Source: Aphidius gifuensis (lineage: Eukaryota; Arthropoda; Insecta; Hymenoptera; Braconidae). Taken from it: a stretch of DNA of 64,000 nucleotides. Positions within the stretch are counted from its first letter, which is position 1, and every line of letters starts with the position of its first letter. The notes beneath the pieces were generated by a model. It was not told the DNA's origin, did not search any database, and worked only from the letters and a program-made list of their open reading frames with translations. The position numbers and the translations under genes are program-made. This document shows, one piece after another, positions 11,023 through 21,251 of the stretch. The stretch covers positions 14,918,869 through 14,982,868 of the forward strand of contig NC_057793.1 in NCBI RefSeq assembly GCF_014905175.1, in the 5' to 3' direction.

Positions 11023-14000
11023 ATGTCGAGTGAAAACACGGAAATAAGCCAACCTGTAAAAAGATACAATCTTAGACAAAGAGGGGATTTGTATTACGGC
11101 CCAGACAGGAAAAAATTGTCAGGGGCAGAAGCACGATCAATTAAAAAGAGAAATAGCTTAAAAAGTTTGGTATTACGGAAAAATCAATTCAAAAGCGGGG
11201 TAAACGAAAGTTTCAATTTAATAAACTTGAATACACCATTAAATCCAGGTAATCCGAATTTCGAGACAAGATTATATCAAGAAGAATCAGAAAAATTAAG
11301 ATTCGAACTTGAAGAAGAAAGGAAAAATAAAGAAATTTCCGAAATTAAACAGAAAATTGAAGTAGAGCGTCTAGAATCAGAGAAATCCGATTTGGAACGC
11401 AAAAACAAAGACTTAAACGATTTTTGGAGCCAAAAATTTGAAGTCGACCGTCTCGCAAAAGAAAAATTTGAAAAAAGTCAAGAAATTAGAGTTTTTGGCG
11501 AGAACGTTAAGTCCAATTCGAGTTGGCCAAGTTTTGGTTCATTAACTAAATCGTTTTTTAGCAGTAAACAAAGCCAAGAAATCAAAAATCAAATTGACGA
11601 AGAAATTCTAGAAAAAAGACCATCGCCATTGGAAAACGTAACTAAAACGCATGAACCAGAATTAACCAAAGTTATAATTAACACCCCAATAAAAGTTCAT
11701 ATTAATTCGCCCGCAATAAATATACATCATCATAACGATTCCATTATAACCAACGACGACGATAATTATAACGACAGCTACAGTAATTATATTGCAAGAA
11801 ATACAACCTTGCCAGACAGCAACAGCAGTGACAGCAAGAGTGAAGCATCAATTGAACAAGAACAAGAAATATCGATAGAAAACTTGGAAGAACAATATTG
11901 GGAAGACGAGCTTACTCAACAAGTTATACAAGCACAAAATCTGATAGCTAAAATTGATCTTGAAAATACAAAGAAAAAAGAAAAAGAGTTAAGAACAAGT
12001 CCAGTCGCAACTAATAATTTAAATAAGGGAAATAAGAACAACGATAATAAAAATACAGGTAATCTTAATATCGAACCCGAACAAAGAATTCCAATAAATA
12101 ACAAAATGGCGGACGCAACAGCAAAAAGATTAGCAGAGATTCAAGAAACAACACATCTCATGACTCTTATGAACAAATTATGCAAAAGTATTTCCAATTA
12201 TACAGGTAAATCGCAAGAACTCACAAGATTCAGAATAGAATGTGAGGAAAGTCGAGACTATGTGGGTAAAGACCTAGAAAAGAATTTGGTCGAAATGATA
12301 GTACGTACCAAAGTAAGTAGAGAAGTACGTGATGATATGACTAAAAAGAAATTTGAAAGCATTGAGGATTTGATGAAGTCTCTCAGGGAATTGATAAGCA
12401 AAACCAAAAACGAAAAAGTGTTAATCGGTGAAGCTTTCAAACTCATTCAGAAAAATAATGAACCCATAAGAAACTTCGTCAAAAGAATTCGAGAATGCAC
12501 AAATTTTATTGAAGAAATGCATACACCCGCAGAAAATGAAAGACCAAAGCAAATCAAAAATGAAATGAAAGAACTAGCAAAAGACGTACTAAGGTCGGGA
12601 ATCAGACCTGAACTTGGTGATTACATAAACTGGTCTGAAGATTATGAAAAGATTATACAACAAGCAGCAGAGAGAGAGGAAGAATTAGCCAGAAGGGCAA
12701 CGTTAGGCAGAGAAGAAACTAAGAAAAGAACTTTCGAAGTTAACTTTTGCCAATTATGTCAAGAAAAAGACCACGTAGCACCACAATGTAAATTAGCTAA
12801 GCCTCAAATGGCAGGGGACGAAAAGCCCACGACATTTAAAGAAATGAAGGTATGCTTCAAGTGTAGACAAAAGGGACATTTTGCAAGCGAATGTACTCAA
12901 GAGTTTATCACTTTGAAACAATGCACAAAATGTAATGGTAAAAACCATTCAGAACAAGATTGTTGGAAAAATAAGAATCAACAAAAATGCCAATTGTGCA
13001 ACAATACGGAACACATAGCAAAAAATTGCCCAACAATCGCATCAGAACTAGAAAATGACAAAGTATGTCCGATTTGCGACATTAAAGGTCATGACGCAAA
13101 AACCTGCTATAAGATTGGAAATTATGTCAGACCACAACAAAACTACGCATCACCAACATGCCAATTATGTGGAATAAGGGGGCATGCCGCAAGAAATTGC
13201 GGAATGCAACGAGAAAATCAACAGCGTCCGCAAGTAAGATTCAACGAAAAACAAACACCAATGTGGAATCAACGCCCAACTTGCCAATTATGTAACATAA
13301 TTGGTCACCAAGCAAAAGATTGCAATCAGCGACGACGTCCAAACTACAATGGTTATAATAATGGAACCAATAATGGTTATAATAACGGTTACAATAATGG
13401 TAATAGTAGTAGCTATTATAATGGTAATAAAAATAGCTACAACAATAATTATATGAACGGTTATAATAATGGTAATAATATGGGTAATAATAATGGTAAC
13501 ATGATTGGTAATAAATATGCGGATAATAGAAAAGACGGTTCAATTCGAGGTTGTGACTTTTGCAAAGGCGATGATCATACAGAAACGAACTGTGTTAAGA
13601 AAAAATTCCAACAGAGTGCAGGGAAACTTGCAACCGTCCCTCTAAGCGAGGAGGGACGGCGTAAACTAATAATTAAAGAAATTAATAGTAAAAATATTGC
13701 AGCTATGGAGGCAACTGGTTTCGTATCCGATAATGGTTGCGTAATTATTAAAGAAATAGATAATGATTTAAATAATGAAATGTTAAAAATAAATAAGAAA
13801 GTAGAGTCAATTAAAATAAATAAACCAGTTATCACCATAAATGCAACAAATTTTAACACTATTCCCTATATAGAGATCAAGCTAAATAACGGTAATGAAA
13901 CGGTAAAAATGATGTTAGATTCGGGAGCAACCCCGAATTTATTAAAAAAATCTCAGGCAGCAGGCCTTGAGATAAACGAAGGTGAAATAGAAACCTTGCA

Positions 14001-15651
14001 AGGCATATCGGAGGGCCTTATAAATACATTGGGAAAAGCTAAAATAAATATTTTGGGCAAAGAAATAATCTGCCTAATCATTCCTGATGAAGTACCTATT
14101 AATTGCGCAGGTATTTTGGGTTCGGAATTTTTCGAATCAACAGGCGCAATTATAAACTTCGATAAACATATATTAGAAATTAATGAAAAATCTATTGTCT
14201 TTGAAAACCCAAAAATAGAAGGGTTTATTATAGGACCAGAAATAAATATGGTCGATTTCAAAACGGTAAACGACATGCTCGAGAGAACGATGGAATCCGG
14301 AACCGGAAATTCTCTGGAGAGTGCCAAATTGATTTCAAATGAAAAACTATTAAATGCAAATGATATTGATTTAAACGAAATTCCTTTGAGTAGGGTTTCA
14401 AATGAAAAATTATTAAAAACAAATGATATTGATTTAAACGAAATTCCTTTGAGTAGAGTTTCAAATGAAAAATTATTAAAAACGGATGATATTGATTTAA
14501 ATGAAATTTCTTTGAGTAGGGTTTCAACTGAAAAATTATTAAAAACAAATGATATTGATTTAAACGAATTTCCTTTGAGTAGGTTTTCAAATAAAAAATT
14601 ATTAAAATTAAACGAAATTCCTTTGAGTAGGGTTTCAAATGAAAAATTATTAAAAATAAATGATATTGATTTAAACGAAATTCCTTTGAGTAGGTTTTCA
14701 AATGAAAAATTATTAAAATTAAATGAAATTCCTTTGAGTAGGGTTTCAAATGAAAAATTATTAAAAACAAATGATATTGATTTAAATGAAATTTCTATGA
14801 GTAGGGTTTCAACTGAAAAATTATTAAAAACAAATGATATTGATTTAAACGAAATTCCTTTGAGTGGGGTTTCAAATGAAAAATTATTAAAAACAAATGA
14901 TATTGATTTAAATGAAATTTCTTTGAGTAGGGTTTCAACCGAAAAATTATTAAAAACAAATGATATTGATTTAAACGAAAGTCCTTTGAGTAGGGTTTCA
15001 AATGAAAAATTATTAAAAATAAATGATATTGATTTAAACGAAATTCCTTTGAGTAGGTTTTCAAATGAAAAATTATTAAAATTAAACGAAATTCCTTTGA
15101 GTAGGGTTTCAAACGAAAAATTATTAAAAACAAATGATATCGATTTAAATGAAATTTCTTTGAGTAAGGTTTCAAATGAAAAATTATTAAAAACAAATGA
15201 CACTGAATTAAATGAAATTTCTTTGAATGAAAATAATAATGAAACTAAAATTTTTAATCCATATAATAATAAAGCGTTTAATAGTATCAAAAAGAAAAAA
15301 GAAAATTGGCGAAGAAATTCTGATGTTAAAATAAATAAAAACAAATTAGATTTTCCAAATAATACAGAGTCCAATTTTTCCGGATATGCGGAAATAAACT
15401 CAACTAATAAAATATATACAATAAATGAAGTAAAAATTATGACACGTTACGATAAAGTTAAAGAATTATTAAGACTCGAACACTTAAATGCGGAAAAGTT
15501 GGACCATGTATGTAACATAATAAAAAAATATTCTGACAGGTTTCAATTACCTGATGAACCACTGAGTTCAACACATTCGGTTCGTCATCGCATTCCTACG
15601 ACAGACGAACTCCCCATAAATAATAAAATTTATAGACCTCCTCATAATTAG
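11023..15651 (+). CDS. gag-pro: Gag-protease polyprotein, ending at a premature stop at the start of RT
   Basis: The 1542-codon ORF starts at ATG 11023. It has a basic N-terminus (KRYNLRQR), a Glu/Lys-rich coiled-coil (residues ~80-150) and an alpha-helical capsid-like part (~360-565). Eight zinc knuckles of CX2CX(3-4)HX4C type follow (~575-860), for example CFKCRQKGHFASEC and CQLCGIRGHAARNC, split by an Asn/Gly/Tyr-rich low-complexity stretch (~775-835). The retropepsin region has MMLDSGATPNLL (near residue 965) and ILGSEFFE. A 15-copy 21-residue repeat then leads into the RT N-terminal region. Gag, protease and RT share one frame, so pol was probably read without a frameshift. The TAG at 15649 lies inside what should be RT and looks like decay, although readthrough cannot be excluded. 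Eight knuckles are unusual; one or two are typical. Confidence 0.9.
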   Translation: MSSENTEISQPVKRYNLRQRGDLYYGPDRKKLSGAEARSIKKRNSLKSLVLRKNQFKSGVNESFNLINLNTPLNPGNPNFETRLYQEESEKLRFELEEERKNKEISEIKQKIEVERLESEKSDLERKNKDLNDFWSQKFEVDRLAKEKFEKSQEIRVFGENVKSNSSWPSFGSLTKSFFSSKQSQEIKNQIDEEILEKRPSPLENVTKTHEPELTKVIINTPIKVHINSPAINIHHHNDSIITNDDDNYNDSYSNYIARNTTLPDSNSSDSKSEASIEQEQEISIENLEEQYWEDELTQQVIQAQNLIAKIDLENTKKKEKELRTSPVATNNLNKGNKNNDNKNTGNLNIEPEQRIPINNKMADATAKRLAEIQETTHLMTLMNKLCKSISNYTGKSQELTRFRIECEESRDYVGKDLEKNLVEMIVRTKVSREVRDDMTKKKFESIEDLMKSLRELISKTKNEKVLIGEAFKLIQKNNEPIRNFVKRIRECTNFIEEMHTPAENERPKQIKNEMKELAKDVLRSGIRPELGDYINWSEDYEKIIQQAAEREEELARRATLGREETKKRTFEVNFCQLCQEKDHVAPQCKLAKPQMAGDEKPTTFKEMKVCFKCRQKGHFASECTQEFITLKQCTKCNGKNHSEQDCWKNKNQQKCQLCNNTEHIAKNCPTIASELENDKVCPICDIKGHDAKTCYKIGNYVRPQQNYASPTCQLCGIRGHAARNCGMQRENQQRPQVRFNEKQTPMWNQRPTCQLCNIIGHQAKDCNQRRRPNYNGYNNGTNNGYNNGYNNGNSSSYYNGNKNSYNNNYMNGYNNGNNMGNNNGNMIGNKYADNRKDGSIRGCDFCKGDDHTETNCVKKKFQQSAGKLATVPLSEEGRRKLIIKEINSKNIAAMEATGFVSDNGCVIIKEIDNDLNNEMLKINKKVESIKINKPVITINATNFNTIPYIEIKLNNGNETVKMMLDSGATPNLLKKSQAAGLEINEGEIETLQGISEGLINTLGKAKINILGKEIICLIIPDEVPINCAGILGSEFFESTGAIINFDKHILEINEKSIVFENPKIEGFIIGPEINMVDFKTVNDMLERTMESGTGNSLESAKLISNEKLLNANDIDLNEIPLSRVSNEKLLKTNDIDLNEIPLSRVSNEKLLKTDDIDLNEISLSRVSTEKLLKTNDIDLNEFPLSRFSNKKLLKLNEIPLSRVSNEKLLKINDIDLNEIPLSRFSNEKLLKLNEIPLSRVSNEKLLKTNDIDLNEISMSRVSTEKLLKTNDIDLNEIPLSGVSNEKLLKTNDIDLNEISLSRVSTEKLLKTNDIDLNESPLSRVSNEKLLKINDIDLNEIPLSRFSNEKLLKLNEIPLSRVSNEKLLKTNDIDLNEISLSKVSNEKLLKTNDTELNEISLNENNNETKIFNPYNNKAFNSIKKKKENWRRNSDVKINKNKLDFPNNTESNFSGYAEINSTNKIYTINEVKIMTRYDKVKELLRLEHLNAEKLDHVCNIIKKYSDRFQLPDEPLSSTHSVRHRIPTTDELPINNKIYRPPHN
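14335..15234 (+). repeat. In-frame 63-bp tandem array, 15 copies, between protease and RT
   Basis: Fifteen consecutive units encode a 21-residue motif starting SNEKLL or STEKLL and ending in NEIPLSRV or close variants. Copies 5, 7 and 13 are a 48-bp short form lacking five residues. Paired variants (SNEK/STEK; IPLS/ISLS; long RF copy then short copy) recur, so blocks of several units have been duplicated together. Frame is kept throughout. The same periodicity keeps the opposite strand open for 473 codons, which is a by-product. Confidence 0.95.
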
Positions 15652-18600
15652 CGGGAAGAAGTCGAGAGACAGGTACAAGAGGGAGTTTTGAAGGGTATAA
15701 TTAAACCTTCAGAAAGCCCTTATAATTGTCCTGTCTGGATTGTCCCTATAAAGCCTGATTCTAAAGGCAATATTAGACATAGAATGGTAATTGATTATAG
15801 ACCATTAAATAAAAAAACTATTCCGGATGCGTTTCCGCTGCCCAACATTACGGATATATTAGACCAGTTGGGGGGTTCAAAATATTCCTCTGTATTTGAC
15901 TTAGCATCTGGATACCATCAAATAGAAATGGATTCCAAAGATGCGCACAAGACTGCTTTTTCAACTCCACGTGGTCACTGGGAGTTCACGCGCATGCCGT
16001 TTGGCCTGGCAAATTCCCCCGCGACATTCCAGCGATAAATGAATTTAGTCTTTGTCGGTATGCAAGGAATCTCCATGTTCATCTACCTAGACGACATAGT
16101 CATTTTTGCAAAAACCCTTGAAGAACATGACGAAAAAATCATGGAAATGATGGAAAGACTTCGTAAGGCCAACCTGCGCTTGCAACCAGACAAGTGCGAG
16201 TTCTTAAAACCGGAAGTACATTATTTAGGCCACGTGATTGGCGAAAACGGGGTCAAACCCGATCCAAAAAAAATCGAAGCGGTTAAAAGCTTTCCCTAAG
16301 CTCAAAAACCAAAAGAATGTTCGTCAATTCTTAGGGCTTAGTGGATATTACCGCAGATTCATAAAAAATTATTCGAAAATTGCAAAACCTCTTACAAAAT
16401 TACTGCAAGATGGCGTAGAATTTGTGTGGGGAAAAGAGGAAGAGGAAGCATTTGTTACTCTAAAAAACCTCCTTTGTAACGCACCGATTCTACAGTATCC
16501 GGATTTGAGTAAACCGTACATCATCACTACGGATGCTTCCGGATACGCAATAGGTGGTGTTTTGTCACAAGGCGAAATTGGAAATGATAAACCAATCGCC
16601 TACTTCTCGAGAGCTCTTAGAGGAGCTGAGCTGAATTATAGTACGTACGAGAAAGAAGCCAGAGCCATTTTAGACTCGGTGGTGAATTTCCGAACTTACG
16701 TGTATAATTCAGAATTCACAGTAGTAACTGACCACGAAGCTTTAAAGTGGTTCAGTAACCCAGTAAATAATAATAATAGAATATGTAAATGGAGGTTAAA
16801 ATTAGCCCAATATAAATTTAATGTAGTCTATAAACCAGGCAAATTAAATTTGAACGCAGACGCTTTATCCAGGAACCCCGTAGAGGAACCTGAAAGCGAA
16901 TGCGGAAAAGATATTTTCGTTGTCACAAGAAACCAAAATAGGAAGCCTCAACCTATTGTTGAAACAAGGCCTCTTGAGGTGGTGACAACACCAGAACCCA
17001 CTCACAAAAAGAGGGGTAGACCAAAAAAGTTAAAACCTTTTGTAACAAATAAGCCTCCAATCTTATTGAAAAAGAGAGGCAGGCCTAAAAAAGGGGAACT
17101 TTTGGAAACAAAAGGAACCCCAACTTCTCTGAAAAAAAGGGGCAGACCCAAAAAGATTCTACCTTCTTCCGAATTGCAAGAAGAGGGAGACTCAAAAAGC
17201 GAAACAGTCAAAATTACAGCAAGTAAACATCCAATTGATGTTGAAATAGCTGTAGACTTGCCAAATAATATAGACCAAATTAATAAAGACGACTCAGACT
17301 CCCAAGACTCAGAAGTGAGCGAGGACGAGATCGAAACTCAAATTGAACACAGTTCAAAAAATATTACAACTTCTAGAGAACCCTTCCAAGTTCAAAAGAA
17401 CCATAAAATGTATTTCGTATCAGAAAACGGTGAACCTTGTGATTCAGGCGCCAAAGAATTATGTAAAAAGCATAGTAATATTTTAAAACACCCTGTCGAA
17501 GCAGGAAAAGCAAGTTGTAAAGTGGTGGGTAAGAAACTTCATTTTCCTCTTGTAATAAAAAAAAGGGAGGGGGAGTCATTACTTACAATGATTAAACATA
17601 TAAGAGGAGCATTAAACCATGCTCACGAAATTATGTTGGAAAAAGAAATAGAATCTGTAGTCATTACAAAATCAAATAAAGTTTGCAATATAGAATGGAC
17701 GGAAATTTTAGAAATAATAAAAGAAGAATTTATGAATAGTCAAATTAAAATTATTATTTGTACAAATGAAATCGAATTTGTGGATATAAAAGAAAGGGAT
17801 CAAATTTTTAATGAGGCCCATCAGGCACCCATAGGGGGGCATAAGGGGGTAAATAAAACTTACAATAGAATTAAAGAAAGATTTTATTGGGAAAATTTAA
17901 AAGAAGATATCCAGTCACGAATACAACATTGCTTAGACTGCCAGAAAAATAAATTAGTTCGTAAAAGAACAAAACAACCAATGGTAATTACCGATACACC
18001 AAGGTCTGCTTTTGAAAAAATTGCCATGGACGTGGTAGGCCCTTTAGCCACCACTAAATCAGGCAATCAATGCATCCTTACCATGCAGTGTTTATTGACC
18101 AAATTTGTAGTGGCAGTAGCCATTCCTAACCAGACTACCCCAGAAATAATCAAAGCCTTCATTGATAATTTTGTAAGCCTTCACGGTACTCCAGTCACAA
18201 TCCTCAGTGACAGGGGAAGAAATTTCGAGAGTCAGCTCTTAAAGGCAATAGCTTGCCGATTTAAAATTGATAAATGTCGAACTACTGCTTTTCATCCACA
18301 GAGCAATGGCTCATTAGAGAGATCACATCACCCGTTGGGGGAGTATCTCAAACATTATGTAAATAATAAAAAAGATGATTGGGATGAATGGCTCAAGTTG
18401 GCAATTTTGTCTTACAATACGAGCGTCCATGAATCCACAAAATTTACCCCATATGAATTAGTCTATGGAAAAAGAGCCAGACTACCGTCATGTAAACCGT
18501 TACTAGAGTCGGAAAGAATACCCACATTTCAAGGGTACATGGAAAACCTAGTCACGAACATACATGAAATTCAAGATTGCGCAAGACGCAACCTAATTCA

Positions 18601-18906
18601 AAGCAAAGAAAAAACAAAAAAATACTATGACCAAAAATTAAACCCAGTAAATTTTAAGGAGATTATGTCTACATTGAAAAAGGACCCAAACCAAGGAAGC
18701 TTTACCCTTACTGGGATGGACCTTTTGAAATTTTAAATGTGACGGATAGAGGAGAGGTAAAACTGATAGACGGTGGAAAAAGGGGAGAAGTTTCCCCAAA
18801 CCGTCTCAGGTTATCTAAAATCTCGCCTGAAGAGGCTAAAATACTTGATAAAAATAAAACTAAATTAAGAGAATTAGAGCAAGAGGAGGAAATTACATAT
18901 AACTAA
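15652..18906 (+). pseudogene. pol: Pol: reverse transcriptase, RNase H, integrase (broken)
   Basis: This continues the gag-pro frame after TAG 15649. RT motifs include PVWIVPIKPDSKG, FDLASGYHQIEM, FTRMPFGLANSPATFQR and the catalytic YLDD near 16087. RNase H has TTDASGYAIGGVL, the YEKEA glutamate and TDHEALKW. Integrase has an HHCC finger (HQAPIGGHKG...CLDCQKNK), the first Asp in AMDVVGP, the second in LSDRG and the Glu in SLERSH. Defects are a stop at 16036-16038, a one-base shift near 16300 after RT, and another near 18660. After the last shift the C-terminal region stays open in the other frame to TAA 18904-18906. Between RNase H and integrase lie three AT-hooks and about 200 residues, of which the part at 17520-17780 resembles the macro-like spacer domain of some gypsy elements (tentative). 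The catalytic residues listed are all present. Confidence 0.92.
17002..17160 (+). other. Three AT-hook motifs in the Pol linker
   Basis: Within the linker between RNase H and integrase, KKRGRPKK occurs three times at about 30-residue spacing (near 17006, 17070 and 17134). The core RGRP flanked by basic residues is the textbook AT-hook, which binds the minor groove of AT-rich DNA. The three copies appear internally duplicated, with Pro/Thr-rich spacers. In the polyprotein they would stay next to integrase unless cleaved off. Confidence 0.9.
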
Positions 18907-19005
18907 TAAATAAAACACTCACTTACAAAGTCTGTTCCGCATGTTTAGTAAATAAGGTAGATATTTTGGACTAACAGTCAACTCCGTCTCCAGTGAGTCC
19001 AAACT

Positions 19006-19027
19006 TACTGTGGGGGGGGAAGCGGGA
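19006..19027 (+). promoter_or_regulatory. Internal polypurine tract-like site after pol
   Basis: ACTGTGGGGGGGGAAGCGGG lies 100 bp after the end of pol. It shares ACTGTGGGGG with the tract directly before the 3' LTR (22712-22721). It could be a second plus-strand primer site, or a relic of an older polypurine tract from before the env and accessory ORFs were added downstream. Confidence 0.5.
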
Positions 19028-19097
19028 GTCCAAAAGAGTAGAAACCGGTGTAAATAACATTGTATAGATGCCAGAGTATTATAATAATAATTTACAG

Positions 19098-20511
19098 ATG
19101 ATTAGGAAAAGCGTAGCCATATTGATACTAGCGTTAGCCACGGTCGAGGCCCTCATTGGGTTCGATTGGACCCATGCTAAACACCACCACTATTTCGTTA
19201 CTGGACGTCGACGAGTGTGATATCGCTCGAGAGCCAGTGAAGACTAGCAAAGCACGGGTGATGCTGAGCGAGCTAGCCACGTACACCCAGGCGGAAGCGT
19301 GGCTGTGTAAGGTTGAAGTATCTAGAATAGTCTTCAACTGTGGAGCCGCCACAGATTATGTAGCCATTACCAATAATGGCAACGCTAAATATATAAATCC
19401 TATTTCAAGGGATGCGTGTAAAACGCTTTATAATCACGGTACGGTGACAGTCGGCAACACGGTTATACAGCAACTGTCACCAAACATTGTAAATTATAGA
19501 GCTGTTACACTGGCAGGAAGTGCGAACTCAGATGGAGATTGTTCAGGGGCAAGTTATTCGGATGCTTATGGAAGCTGGAACCATGTTGTCGTAACAGCCT
19601 CCATAACCATCACATACACAAAACAAAACGCTAGAGTTAAGTTAGAACAAGACAAAATCCATTTTAGTTCGGGAACTTCTTGCCAGTTGAGTGCTGAAAC
19701 ATGTATCGACATGTACGGCGGTTATGCCTTCTGGGACAGTAGACCATCAAACCAATGGTGCGACTCAGAAAAATACGTAACCATATGGTATGGTCAGGCT
19801 GATATAACAGAAAGCAAGGAAGGTACAGTTTATACAGTAGCTCACGACGATTATAGTTTTTCTCTTAAAACAAAAAGCTCATTTGAAAATTGCGGCGTTA
19901 AAATAATTTCTACCGAACACCCCCGTTTATTTATAACAGAAGGTCAATCACTTTCGACCAAAGAAAGAAATCATCTTGAAACCTACGATATGATGAGTTA
20001 TGTAAATGCTAAGTTCGTTTATGTAGAGCGTTGGGCAAGGAATCAGATGAGCGATTTATATTATAATTTATTAAAAAATGAATGTAGATTAGAAAGGAAG
20101 CAACTGCGTGCAAGCCTGTCCCTCGCTGCAAACCTCCCCGATGAGTTCGCCTACCAATATATGGGTAAACCTGGTTACACAGCAATAGTAGCAGGGGAAG
20201 TAGTTCATATGATCCAATGTGTAGCTGTGGAGGTAAAAATAAGACAAGATGGTAAATGCTACAGCAATTTACCCATCACGAAAGGTAGAAATGAAAGTAT
20301 GTTCATGACTCCTCGCACACACATCATAACCCCTGAGGCAACTCAATTACCATGTAACGGACCCCTACCACAATATTTTAAAATTGACAATCTATGGTAC
20401 AAATTTATTCCTAACCCAGTTTTGGGAGAAACACCTTCAATCTTGAAACCTGCCACTACAGCTAGCTGGAGATGCAATGCATTGACAGAACTAGCCTCAT
20501 CAGGTATTTAG
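19098..20511 (+). pseudogene. env: Envelope-like glycoprotein, chuvirus (Jingchuvirales)-like, frameshifted and C-terminally truncated
   Basis: A probable splice acceptor (AATAATTTACAG) ends right before ATG 19098. That ATG opens a hydrophobic signal peptide (IRKSVAILILALATVEA). A one-base shift near 19165 moves the rest to another frame, open to TAG 20509-20511. The ectodomain is rich in cysteines (AWLCKVEVSRIVFNCG, DGDCSGASYSD, SWNHVVV, STEHPRLFI), a pattern I associate with chuvirus glycoproteins known to be captured by invertebrate LTR elements. The ORF ends before any membrane anchor, and no transmembrane segment follows in any frame, so the C-terminal part is lost. The normal role would be membrane fusion and cell entry; this copy cannot make an anchored protein. 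Confidence 0.72.
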
Positions 20512-20807
20512 ACGACAGAGATTGTGAATACTGCAAATCAGGATATCACATCACTAACTGTTGTCCAAGTTTGTGGTCTTTAATCAATCTTGATCAAAAC
20601 CAAGCAGAGGTTATTCAACAATGGAAAATTCTGGAACAGCGGAAAGCATTAGAAAAAAAATGTTCCAAGTGTAAACCCACTGTACCTGTATCTCGTCGCC
20701 GATGTTATTCATGTGGCAACATTGGTCATAATCATCTGCCAAAGCCTCGAAAAAAGGTCTACCTCCACAAATCCAATAGCCTTCACAAAGAAAAATATGA
20801 ACCCTGA
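20472..20807 (+). CDS. Short zinc-knuckle ORF overlapping the env end
   Basis: A 111-codon ORF overlaps the end of env in another frame. It has a CX2CX4HX3C knuckle (CEYCKSGYHITNC), a helical Gln/Glu/Lys segment, then CSKC and CYSCGNIGH, and a basic tail (KPRKKVYLHK). It resembles nucleic-acid-binding modules more than an envelope tail. The reading frame before its first ATG stays open, so it may be the 3' part of an accessory exon that replaced the env anchor region. No family is recognised. Confidence 0.5.
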   Translation: MQCIDRTSLIRYLDDRDCEYCKSGYHITNCCPSLWSLINLDQNQAEVIQQWKILEQRKALEKKCSKCKPTVPVSRRRCYSCGNIGHNHLPKPRKKVYLHKSNSLHKEKYEP

Positions 20808-20810
20808 TAC

Positions 20811-21251
20811 AACTTCCCAGTATCACGGAAGAATAAGAAATTTCTACTAAGAAAAACAAGCGAGAGACAGGAGGAGTAGTATAAAAAAAAAAAAAAAAAA
20901 AAACCATTATTAAACAAAAAAAAAAAGGGGGAAAATTTTCTCATATCTTTAATTATTAGATTCTTTTCAAATAAACCATATCATATAGATGGTAGAGACC
21001 ATTAACTTTAAGAAATTTTTACTATTAATAAATTTAAAAACATTAAACATTAGGAAGTCCTTCCTTCCTTTCTGGGTTAATTTCTAATAATTACAAATAA
21101 TTATGTCCTAGGATAGAAGGATGAACAATCGCAATAAGTTGCTTATCCTTCTAAAATAAAATATAGTTAGAATTTAACGATTAAGAAATAATTTGGGTAA
21201 TGTTGTATAAAAATAAATGTGTGAACTAATGAATTTTGCAAATCTGTTTAG
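20811..21251 (+). other. Non-coding spacer with poly-A tracts and a candidate splice acceptor
   Basis: The spacer holds a 20-A run at 20882, an A-run followed by GGGGG at 20920-20935, and no ORF. It ends in GCAAATCTGTTTAG (AG at 21250-21251), a reasonable 3' splice site. The following reading frame is open from there but has no ATG at its start. Confidence 0.4.

Noticed and set aside
13241..13543. Tyr-rich 100-codon minus-strand ORF
   Set aside because: Antisense of the Asn/Gly/Tyr-rich stretch of Gag.
13953..15374. 473-codon minus-strand ORF over the repeat array, plus minus-strand ORFs at 14258-14770 and 14795-15196
   Set aside because: They mirror the 63-bp in-frame repeat of gag-pol; the period, a multiple of three, keeps several frames open on both strands.
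15649..15651. Programmed readthrough stop between gag-pro and RT
   Set aside because: The stop falls within the RT N-terminal region rather than at a gag-pol junction, and further stops and shifts follow, so decay is the simpler explanation.
19134..19352. Minus-strand ORF opposite env
   Set aside because: Shadow of the glycoprotein frame; no independent signal.
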